Shown: one piece after another, positions 11,619 to 20,841 of the stretch
Layout: every line of letters begins with the position of its first letter
Numbering within the stretch: the first letter of the stretch is position 1
From: Rhodocollybia butyracea
Taxonomy: Eukaryota; Basidiomycota; Agaricomycetes; Agaricales; Omphalotaceae
Assembly: GCA_015501585.1 (NCBI GenBank)
Contig: JADNRY010000806.1
Span: 1 to 25,520 of the forward strand
Length of the DNA stretch: 25,520 nucleotides
Direction: 5' to 3'
The notes under the pieces: generated by a model
The model's input: only the letters and a program-made list of their open reading frames with translations
What the model was told of the DNA's origin: nothing
The model's database searches: none
Translations under genes and position numbers: made by a program

Positions 11619-12232
11619 AATATTCTTATGGGAGCAAGATAGTAGATATGAGAGCCGGATTGGATTAGTACACCTCTCATATTCTACTTTCGGCTTTCGT
11701 CGGTTCCAATTTTTTGTTTCCCATCCAATCCATCTTTGACTTGTATCATGTTTCTTTGGTTTTCCCGTCGTGGTGGGTAAAGCTCACTTACATAGTATCT
11801 GAAGTCCGATTGTGCGGACTTCTTTCTGCGCCAGACCATCGGTAGTTTTATCAGCTGTGTGCACTGTGGCTTATGTCGCATAATATTAAACATGGTGTAA
11901 TGATGAACTACCCACGGACTTTTTCAAGAATTGAGCTGCAATGTAATAGTCTAAAACCTTTAGCTAAAATTGCTTAGGCTCTTATACGGATAAATCTTTG
12001 ATAACTCTCTCTTTTTTCAACTCGAAAAGTTTGAGAGTAGTCCCGATGAGGATGGAAGGAATTTCGGACCACTAAATCCGAATGCACCTGAGGTAGACCG
12101 CGAATGAATTCTAGATAGAAGACCTATAATAAAGCTTGTGAACGATATCAGGAAAGAAAAACACACAGCTCACAAACAAAATCAATTAAGAAGGTTTTTT
12201 TGACACATTCCTTCACTTCCTTTCCGACCAAA
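11619..12232. other. intergenic, 5' of EMG1 and of tRNA-Lys
   Basis: No gene supported. A 69-codon minus-strand frame at 11684-11893 has no family signature. The sequence just before the EMG1 start is A-rich (context ACCAAAATGAC), a good eukaryotic start context. Confidence 0.5.
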
Positions 12233-13702
12233 ATGACTGAAGTATCAGCACCGACTCCAACCGTTCCTCGTCGTCGTCGACACTCGGGCACTACCGCGGA
12301 TTCAGATGACCTTCGTTCTGCATTACAGTCTGCTCGTAAAGCAAATACCAATAGTCTTCTACCGCCATCTGTTGACACACCGCCGAGGCCGAAATCAACG
12401 CCAGGAGAGAGGCCAGCACTGAGAAGAAGACAGAGAAGTCCAAGTGGCAGTGAAAGTGAGGATACAGAGATGTTGGTTGAACAAGAAAATCCGAGTGAAA
12501 ATGAATACATTCCTTCATCGATGACCACGACGGACCGGCCCACAAAACCGCTTCCTGGAAAATCTCTCAATCCTCGAGCTCAAGCTTTTAATTTTACTGC
12601 CAATCCCAACCTTCCTAATCTCTCAAATCCTCTTCTCCTCCCTGCCACTGCTCATGTTCCTCGAGGCGCTGCGGCAAACGGTGCTGGTATCAGCTCCTCT
12701 TCAGCCCCGAGAAGACTTTTCGTCATTCTCGAACAGGCTTGTCTCGAAGCATATCGTATCTCATCCAACTCCAAAATTAACGCAAAAAAAGGAAAAGAGG
12801 GCGAAGTCAAATACACTCTTTTAAACTGTGACGATCATCAGGGCATCTTGGCCAAAACTGGTCGGGACATTGCTGACGCCAGGCCTGATATAACACATCA
12901 AGTCAGTCTTTTTTCTTATCACAAATGTCTCTATTCATTGTTTCCTAGTGCCTCCTCACTCTTCTCGACTCCCCGTTGAACAAGGCTGGTTTACTTCAAG
13001 TCTACATCCATACCGCCAAAGGTGTTCTCATCGAGGTAAATCCTCATGTGAGAATTCCTCGTACATTCAAGCGATTTAGCGGTCTTATGGGTGAGGTCCA
13101 CTTTTACGATGCTCGTTCACTCGGCTAATCCAATCTAGTCCAACTTTTGCATAAATTATCTATTAGAGGTGTTCAAGGATCCGAAAAATTGTTAAAAGTC
13201 GTCAAAGTCAGTTACGATGGTTTACACGTCCTCCTTCATCATTCACAATCTCTGCAGAATCCTGTTGTAGACCATTTCCCTCCGGACACTTATAAAATCA
13301 GTTCGTTCTTCTCTCAGTGACCCTATTACTTGGCCTCATTTTTCTTAAAAATAGCCCTCTCTGGCGATTCGCCTGTTCAAAAACTTTCAACCTACCTTCC
13401 TACCCTATTTGATCCTCCTGCAGGTGTGTCTTATGTTCATTATGTCGTACATTCGCGCTGATAATCTCCTTAGGCTCGGACCGCAAACCAGCGAAAAACT
13501 TGGCCGTCTTTGTCGGCGCCATGGCTCGCGGAAAGGACGATTTCGCCGATGCCTACGTGGATGAGAAGATTGGTGTCAGCCAATATGCGTTAAGTGCGAG
13601 TGTGGCCTGCGGAAAAGTATGTAATTCGACCCATGCGGATGTTCAGTGCTGACTGCTCGACAGTTCTGTTGCGCTCTGGAAGAGCTATGGGACGTCGCCT
13701 AG
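12233..13702 (+). CDS. EMG1: EMG1/Nep1: 18S rRNA pseudouridine N1-methyltransferase
   Basis: SPOUT-class methyltransferase that modifies the hypermodified pseudouridine of 18S rRNA and is essential for 40S assembly in the nucleolus. Seven exons: 12233-12901, 12949-13090, 13139-13206, 13258-13300, 13355-13423, 13474-13616 and 13664-13702. They join to 1173 nt, 390 codons plus stop. The catalytic domain starts near residue 160 ([16 protein letters not shown]). It carries [37 protein letters not shown], the [20 protein letters not shown] segment, the [17 protein letters not shown] block, [13 protein letters not shown], the SAM-site [12 protein letters not shown] and the C-terminal CCALEELW. The first 150 residues are a disordered Ser/Pro/Arg-rich extension, longer than in yeast Nep1. 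The ATG at 12233 was chosen because it begins the continuous frame in good context. No frame break. Confidence 0.96.
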
Positions 13703-14106
13703 ACTGATCGCGACACGAATACATTGCTTTCCTCGCTGTTTTTGGTTTGGTTTGGTTTCCTTCTCGTTGTGCATTTGTATCATCAACATCAACTGTCGAC
13801 GCACCCACCATTTTGAGTGCGGCTAGCTCTGTATTCAACGCAGAGTATATCCTTTTCAACAAAGAGGATCGATTGTACTATCTCTTTCGAGAGCACGGTA
13901 GTGTTCTTGAGACCGCAAAAAAATATCTACATACTTAATTTAACATACATACGTACATAGTGGTCCTGTTTCCACTTGTAGCAAACCTGTTTCAATTTGG
14001 CGGAACCAGAGAAAATTCAGACAGATGCGATCACGGCTCTAAACAAACTTTTGAATTGACCTTGAACTAATCAGACAGAATCATTTTATGGTACTTCCCT
14101 ACGCCC
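13703..14106. other. EMG1 3' region and GT8 promoter
   Basis: About 400 bases between two genes on the same strand. Short open frames here (13747-13938 plus, 13590-13862 minus) show no family signal. The region is AT-rich towards 13920-13960. Nothing else seen. Confidence 0.4.
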
Positions 14107-15692
14107 ATGCTGTTAGACTCTTATGACTGGCGGTCAAATCGAAAGCGCACCAGACTGCTCATAATAATCTTTATTGTCCTCATTCTAGGCACACTTTTCT
14201 TCTCCAGATATACCACTTCCCTTGAATCTTCGCATCATGGTGAACTGGTAGCACAACAGCTGTTAGTGTCTACAGTCACTGTCACTGTACATGCTACTTC
14301 CACCTACACGTCTCCTCCCCATGTAGAAACAGTCACTATCGAAAAGGCCATTACTTCCCAGCCAGAACCTATAGTGTTCTCTCTGATAATGTGGTCTCGC
14401 AACTCTGCAGTCGAAGGAGCTCTTTTAATCAAGGTTCGTCTCCGAAACCATAATCCATTTACATTTATCCACTCAGTTCATTGCAGACTATTTTAATGTA
14501 TACAACTAGCCCAACTGAGTTCCATATCATCTGCGACCCTAGTGCTCGCGAGCTGCTTGAACATCGTTTCTCCCTTTTAACCAATCCTCGGCATCCTATC
14601 AAAGTCCGGTTCTATCAACCCTCGTTACAAGACATGAAAGACAGAATTTCCCGAGAAGGCTCAATACGCAGTGACCATGCCTCCGGTCTTCGTAAGTAAC
14701 GTTGCTATCCGCATAATTACTTTTCTTAACTTTTAGATATAGCTGGTTTAATGAAACTTTTTATTCATGAGATCCTCCCTTCAAGCGTCACCAAATCTAT
14801 CTACATCGACACAGACGCCTTCTTCATATCCGACCCAACATTTCTCTGGAATGTTTTCTCCCAACTCAAGCCCACTACCGCCATCGTCATGTCCTACCAT
14901 CCCGACGAGAATTCACCGATGTGGAATTACGCTTCCAGGATATGCAGTTGTGTCATGCTTCTCAACTTGGAGAAACTACGTGAATTACGCTTGATGGACT
15001 CGAGTGTGTACAAGGAAGTAAAGGATGGTTCCTTTCCCGAAGCATTGTCTCCTCCTACATTCCGTGCCATGTACGGCGAGCCCGGGCCAAAAGGGTACGA
15101 GAACGTCAAACTCGGTGACCAGGGCTATTGGTGGGCCATCGTAGACAACAGACCTGATATATTTGAGCCGCTGAGCTTTGACTTTGAAGTTACCAGTTGC
15201 CTCATGGACACGTATTCCATAACCTTGGGTGAAGATAGTAGTACAGAAGAAATCGAACTACCCCGACAAAGTCACACGAAAGGAACCCCTCAGGAGGTAA
15301 GTTTTTTTCTTTAGCTGCATTTACTCTTATTCACAAATGATTAGGGTATCCTGATCCGTCCAAAATTGCTTCATTTGTGAGTCCTGGCACTCTACAGCAA
15401 GATATTCTTGTTGACTAAAATTTTCAGTAACTGCTTATTTGGAGTGGATGTATATATGAACTGGGAAGGCTGGTTAGATCCCACTAAATCGGTGACCAGA
15501 CGATGGGGTCCCGCCATGTTCTATCATCACGGCTACAAGTGGATCTGGCTCAACCAAAGAGCACTGAACAAACCCACTGCACTACTGGTAGACATCGTCA
15601 ACGTTACCGATGTGGTATTCGCAGATCTACAACAACTTTCTCGGAATCATGCTATCAAGGAACACCGTTTGAACCAACCGCACCACTGGTAA
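14107..15692 (+). CDS. GT8 / LARGE-like glycosyltransferase, type II membrane protein
   Basis: Probable Golgi glycosyltransferase of the GT8 fold resembling the xylosyltransferase domain of LARGE. Exons: 14107-14433, 14487-14691, 14737-15296, 15345-15376 and 15428-15692. The total is 1389 nt, 462 codons plus stop. A short basic cytosolic tail is followed by one hydrophobic helix (LLIIIFIVLILGTLFF, about residues 20-35), the signal-anchor layout. The lumenal domain has KTILMYTT, FHIICDPSA, LHIAGLMKLFIHEILP and the metal/nucleotide-sugar DXD motif in SIYIDTDAFFISDP. Further on come MLLNLEKLREL, LGDQGYWWAI and the C-terminal FYHHGYKWIWLNQ. The start follows from the topology. The sugar donor and acceptor cannot be told from sequence. 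No frame break. Confidence 0.85.
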
Positions 15693-15901
15693 CATACCAC
15701 TGTTATATATGCAAATCCACAGGTTGATTGAGATCATTCTATACATATTTCATCACAGGGAGGATCACCGATCATTGCGCATATTTTTTTTCCATTGCCT
15801 CTACAGTCTCCCTAGAACTTATATATATACTTATAGTATGTACAACATAGAATGGTTCTAGAATCATACAACAAAATCACTCGCAGTGGTCCTCCTAGAG
15901 A

Positions 15902-17221
15902 TTAAGAATGCCTTCCTTCCGCCCAAACGCAATACAAATCCGACAAAAAGTCTACCCCATAATTAGTCCATTTCTCTTCCACATAGATTCTGCGTTCCTC
16001 GATATTGTCTACTGGGATGCCAGAAGTATCTTCCACGATTCGGAGAAACTCCGTATAGTCTGAACAACAGAGAAGAGAGATGAACTAAGTCAAAACACTG
16101 TCTAATAGGTTTCTCACCAGAAAGCCGCCTTTCACTGAGTTTTATGAGAGTGTCTCGGGGTAAAATCTGGTCAGGTAGTAATCCCCTAGACGTAGAAAGC
16201 TGCACGAAAACAAAAATAACATCAAATAAAAGCAGTTCGGAAGGAAGTGTACACATGCCTTTATTCTATGGGCATTCAACTTCTGGAATACATCCGGTGA
16301 TATAGGTGTTTTAGTGTCAAACTTCTTCGCATGACTTGAACTATATCGTCTTCCTCCTCGCTGTCAGAAATGATGACCGGAGAGGATGATTTCACCCGCG
16401 ATATAGGAGTCTGTACCGCCAGTGTAGTACTGGTCGAGCTCTCTGACATCATCCTAGTACTAGATGTTTGAAGACAATCTGGGACAGCCATATCTTGATG
16501 CTGAAGGAGTAGATCGAAGGCGTAGGAGGGTTGGGTCAGGTGAAGGTGCATCTGCTCGATATAGACTGAAACGTTGTTTCGGAAGGTTCGATCCAGTTGT
16601 GACTTCCATACTGGGTTCTTTAGCTGTCCCATATCTCTTTATCAGATCAAAGTTGAGATATCTAAGGCAGAACACACCGTTTTTGACTTGGTTCACACGG
16701 CGCGCTGGGGCCCTCGTTTTCTGAATGTTCATCCCTCGAGGAACTTTCCCATCAGGCACTTGAGTCCTGGGTCTTTTCACCTTCCGTGGTGTCGACGAGG
16801 CCAAAGGAACTGGTGTGGTAGATGCTAATATCGTTATACGTGCGTCAACGAACTTCCTTTGAAAGAGAATATGTATGAGATATAAACAAAACACTTGAAA
16901 AGAACTCACAAAACCTCTCGAAGCAAAGCCAAATCCGCAATCCCATGTTCCATTTTCAACTTGTTGCAATACGCTTCCGAGCACAGACTAGAGGGGTTTC
17001 AGCGAGAAGTGCAACAGTTATGACTATTATGCTCACGTATGATATCTTGCACTTAGATTGTGATTGTATTCGAGCTTCTCCGACGTTTCCTCCAGCCTCG
17101 TGCTTCGCTTCAATCCATTGGTCGAGTTTTCATCTGAATCAACATAGTGTACCGGAGTTTCTGGGAGCGAATCCTGAGGCGTTGTGGATAATGCCTTGCT
17201 TGTGAATTTCATCGAAGTCAT
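15902..17221 (-). CDS. unrecognised protein with SUMO-interaction-like acidic motif (frame broken)
   Basis: No family recognised. The minus-strand reading starts MTSMKFTSKAL (ATG at 17221) and, after a frame change at 17127-17130 (A4 where A5 keeps the frame), continues LDQWIEAKHEAGGNV. It then passes an intron into SVLGSVLQQVENGTWDCGFG. A basic Pro/Arg-rich part (TPRKVKRPRTQVPDGKVPRG) follows, and then a Ser-rich region with SSPVIISDSEEEDD, which fits a SUMO-interacting motif (hydrophobic core plus acidic/serine tail). A further break near 16339 (TT for TTT) leads into KTPISPDVFQKLNAHRIK. After a likely GC-AG intron (16200-16258) a compact C-terminus reads DYTEFLRIVEDTSGIP ... EEKWTNYGVDFLSDL and stops at 15902. 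The middle (about 16460-16700) can be read in two frames and I cannot choose. A nuclear role is a guess from the basic and SIM-like parts. Confidence 0.6.
16200..16258 (-). other. probable GC-AG intron
   Basis: The exon end AAAG is followed by GCATGT and the intron ends GTGCAG; phase 0 joins two open segments (HRIK to LSTSRG). A GT donor seven bases further in would give an in-frame stop. Support is reading-frame logic only. Confidence 0.5.
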
Positions 17222-17533
17222 GATGGCGCGATGGAAAGAGCGTGTCAGTGAGTCAACCATGCGCACATGTGCTTTTTTCACACGCCACGGCAATTCTTTG
17301 AGTTACCTAATCAGAGTTTGCCATACTTTTTCAAAGAAACTTGGAGGTGACGTAAGCCTTTTGCTTTGCTTTTGCTGCGAAACGTTCTGGTTATTACATG
17401 AATATGTATCAAAGTCTGGTTCTCGAGACTACGTTACTGGTATGAAAAGGCAAAATATCCGCGATTCTGAGTAAAAATGCAAGACCAGAGTATTGGGAGT
17501 GGGCATGGGAGTGTCAAAGCGTTACATCTGAGA

Positions 17534-17541
17534 TGACGTCA
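17534..17541. promoter_or_regulatory. CRE-like palindrome TGACGTCA
   Basis: A perfect 8-bp ATF/CREB-type palindrome lies 313 bp upstream of the unknown gene's start and about 690 bp upstream of the monooxygenase. One such 8-mer may occur by chance; function is inferred. Confidence 0.35.
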
Positions 17542-18148
17542 CTTTCTACCTCCGCAGGAATTTTATAACCGGCAAGCGGCAAGGCCCGCACCCGTAACCA
17601 AGACACTTATGCCATCGAGGTTGCGCTCGCGATATCCTAAAGTAAACTAGCCTGGCCAAGTCCTTGCGATGCAATACATAAAATGGAGTGCTGAGCGCTG
17701 ATCCAAAGAGCACTCTGGTGCGGGTAGCGGAAAGTCGAAAACGACGAGTCCGACGATTTCTATTTCCGAAATCCTTGGAAGGAGGAAGGAGGAAGGATTT
17801 CACCCTTATTTTTTTACGGGCGTGATAAGGCTTGATATTCACAAAAAGAAGTGGCTGAAAACGGAAAACTGTAGTGCCGCATCCAAGTTTATGCCGTATA
17901 CACAAAGACACAAGATGTCGGAGCACGACTTGGACTTGTGCGGCTAATCTAGATACTTACCACTGTACAGGGATACTCAATGGCTACTGACACTGTGACA
18001 CTGGTCTGGACGACGATTAGCAGCTGAGTGTAATCAGGATTACGGAGTTCCCTAATAATCGGCCCGGCGGGTGAGGGGTTTCAGGTATGCGCCCTCGTCT
18101 ATTTACTTAGAGCCCATCGATCTCCCATGCAGTTCTCGAGGCCCGTTC

Positions 18149-18156
18149 TATAAAAA
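18149..18156 (+). promoter_or_regulatory. TATA box of the monooxygenase gene
   Basis: TATAAAAA sits 73 bp upstream of the ATG at 18229, followed by a pyrimidine-rich CTCCATTCACCCTCCCCCC stretch just before the start. This is a typical basidiomycete core promoter layout. Confidence 0.65.
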
Positions 18157-18228
18157 GCCATAAGGATTCCCTGGATTCTGAATTTCGCCGATTTATTCTA
18201 GTCGCCTCCATTCACCCTCCCCCCAACT

Positions 18229-20290
18229 ATGGCTAAATCCACTGCAGCTGCACTAGCAGAACTTATCAACGCTGCTCCCAAGATACATTGGATGGTTCAG
18301 CCTCTCTTGACATCACAGACGTACATGTCAAGTATGCTGCAGAAACGGATAAGCGAATGCGCGCCGATGGGAGTACCCAGTTTGCTGATTTATCCAAAAT
18401 TCCAGAGCTTACTTATTTGGCTAATGACCCTTGGTTGACCATGACGTGTTGAATAAACAAACGCCTACAATCAAAAATGGGGATCGTGTAAAGTTCTTGG
18501 TGCTTGGGGCTGGTTTTGGTGGCTTGTTGTTTGCTGTCAGGCTGATTAAAGCTGGGTTCAAATCAGAGGAGATCCGGCTTGTGGATACTGCTGGTGGATT
18601 TGGGGGAACGTGGTATTGGAATCGGCAAGTTTTGCACGTTAACTCGAGAGTTTTGTATTGATTTAACTTTAGGTATCCTGGATTGATGTGCGATACAGAA
18701 GGTACGCCGGACTTTAATAATGATCTCTTATATACCAAGCGCGTTAACCATAATTTAGCATACATATATCTACCACTCCTTGAAGAGACTGGATATATTC
18801 CGAAAAACAAATACTCATATGGGCCCGAAATCCGTGAATATACCAACCTCATCGCGGAGAAATGGGGGTTGACCGACAAAGCCATGTTTCGCACAGAGAT
18901 GAAAACTGCCGATTGGGATGAGGACAGTAAATGCTGGGCCGTGACGATGCAGGAAATGCGAGGTCCAAAAGAGTCCAATAAACCCATCACCATCCATGCC
19001 CAATTTATCCTTGTCGCCACTGGCGTCCTTAACTTCCCACAAATACCAAAGCTTCCAGGGTTCAACGAGTTCAAGGGACATCACTTCCATACTTCTCGTT
19101 GGGATTATGGATATACTGGTGGAGAACCTGGACAGAATCCTGCGCTTGAGAACCTCAAGGACAAGCGTGTTGCTCTACTTGGAACTGGGGCGACTGCTGT
19201 CCAATTAGTGCCTCAGCTAGCAGAATGGCGAGAGAGCTAGTTGTGTTCCAGCGCACACCGTCCGCTGTCGATTCGCGTGGTCAACGCGTCACAGATATTA
19301 CCAAATGGAAGGAGGAGGTGGCATTCAAAGAAGGTTGGCAGTGCGAGCGGATGGCTCGTTTTGACTCTTATACCATTGGAGCACCAACTGGCGAGGATCT
19401 CGTAGCAGATGGGTGGACGAAGTCAGGGACTTATCACGCTCTCATTGGTGGTCCGTCCCAAGGTATCGTGCCACTCGAGAAGATCCCAGAGTATGTCACC
19501 TATTTACACTCGATCGACATCAAGCGAATGAATCGCATTCGAGCGCGAGTCGATGAACTGGTCCAAGACAAAACGACGGCAAGCAACTTGAAAGCTTGGT
19601 ACCCAACCTGGTGTAAACGGCCCACCTTTCATGATGAATATCTCCCTCTTTCAATCGTCCCAATGTCAGGTTGGTTGACACTGATGGTAAGGGGGTTGAG
19701 CGAATCACTGAACAAGGCCTCGTCGTCAATGACCAAGAGTACTCCGTCGACCTCCTGATCCTTTCTACTGGCTACCGTGTCGGAAGCGGTAGTCCAGCAG
19801 ACAGAGCTAACATGGTCATCAAAGGTCGAGGTGGTGTAGATATAAGTGACAAATGGGACGAATCCATCGCCACACTCCACGGTGTGGTCTCACACGATTT
19901 CCCAACCTTTTCTTTCCTGGTCCTTCTCAAGCATCCGCGACACCAAACTATACTCATATGTTAGACCAAGCAGCAAAGCACGTTGCGTACATCATTGCCG
20001 AGGGCGCGAAAATGGCGAAAGTCGACAACTTTTCCGTCGAGCCTACTGTAGAGGCGGAGGAGGGATGGTCTGAGCAGATCATGATGGGGGCTGGGAACTT
20101 TTCGGCGCTGGTTGGATGCACACCTTCGTATCTGAATCGTGAAGGGGAAGTTAACAAGCAGAAACCCCTCGAGGAGCAGATGAAAGCAGCAAGGGCGAGC
20201 ATTTTTCCTTTAGGGATGTTATCATACATTGAGACAATTGAGGCGTGGAGAAACAAGGGAGGATTGGAAGGTATCGAGGTGAAAGTATAG
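18229..20290 (+). CDS. flavin-dependent monooxygenase, type I Baeyer-Villiger (frame broken)
   Basis: FAD/NADPH-dependent monooxygenase that would insert oxygen into ketones, cytosolic. It has the FAD Rossmann motif GAGFGG in [17 protein letters not shown], then [14 protein letters not shown], and the Baeyer-Villiger fingerprint FxGxxxHxxxWD as [13 protein letters not shown]. The NADPH Rossmann motif is [15 protein letters not shown], followed by [22 protein letters not shown] and a C-terminal [12 protein letters not shown]. Two introns: 18625-18672, with the non-canonical donor GCAAGT, and 18702-18758. The frame is broken five times, each curable by one base in a homopolymer: near 18282 (G), 18437 (G), 19227 (G), 19649 (T) and 19901 (C). 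Homology continues cleanly across every break, so the protein is probably intact in life, about 600 residues. Substrate unknown. The ATG at 18229 fits the TATA box. Confidence 0.9.
18625..18672 (+). other. GC-AG intron in the monooxygenase gene
   Basis: The exon ends AATCG, the intron starts GCAAGT and ends ACTTTAG. Splicing restores the conserved WNRYPG segment exactly, so the GC donor is well supported. Confidence 0.85.
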
Positions 20291-20841
20291 TCAGGTGCGG
20301 AAGGGTGGCTTAAGGCTTGCCTAGATATTTTCGTTGTTTTCCATAGCCATTCTAGTATTTTTTTTGTATCTTGTAACTATATGCACGGTGCTTGGGCCAG
20401 AGACGCCATACCAGCCGGACAAAGCAAGGTTTGTGTGATGTACCCCGCTCACCAGTAAGACTAGGGAACCAGACGTCAATCCTGGGCTCCTCGACCTTCG
20501 AGAGGGTTCTGTGGAAAGGCGTGAAATAGATCCCTGGAAACCGAAGCACTGGAGAGACAGGATGGGTCTGTGACCATCTTCCACCAGTAGTTGTTGTTTG
20601 TGCGCCGACTGAGCTCTTCCAAGATTTGAGAACCTCGTCAGAGTCTGGGGATCAGCCTGGACTGTATTGAAAAAGTTGAAGTAACTAAGCTAGTTTACAC
20701 AAATCTATCAGAAGGTTACTTATTCGTTCGAGTCGAGGGTACTCTGCCCCTGTGACTTCGGTTTTCATCCTATGCACGTACGTACTCTGGTGTAAAACTG
20801 ACAAACAACAATGCCAGTCGTTCCGTGTGGTACACACGCCT
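20291..20841. other. convergent intergenic region
   Basis: 550 bases between the 3' ends of the monooxygenase and the helicase. An 87-codon minus-strand frame (20321-20584) has no recognisable content. Nothing else seen. Confidence 0.45.

Larger units (their letters stand above)
17222..18228. other. 1-kb divergent intergenic region between unknown gene and monooxygenase
   Basis: No gene supported. A 126-codon minus-strand frame (17546-17926) is Arg/Leu-rich, without motifs, and I take it as chance. The region contains a perfect palindrome TGACGTCA at 17534-17541 (CRE/ATF-type bZIP site), a purine-rich GGAGGAA repeat near 17778-17796, and a TATA box for the gene on the right. Confidence 0.5.

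Noticed and set aside
12148..12570. 140-codon minus-strand open frame over the EMG1 start
   Set aside because: Antisense to the disordered N-terminus of EMG1, which is supported by seven in-frame exons.
17546..17926. 126-codon minus-strand open frame between two genes
   Set aside because: Arg/Leu-rich, no motif, no promoter or splice support; likely chance in a GC-richer spacer.
18421..19074. 217-codon minus-strand open frame
   Set aside because: Shadow of the monooxygenase on the other strand; the plus strand has clear FAD and Baeyer-Villiger motifs.
1..20290. Secondary-metabolite cluster (MFS pump plus monooxygenase)
   Set aside because: They are 16 kb apart, separated by housekeeping genes, and no polyketide, peptide or terpene synthase is present.
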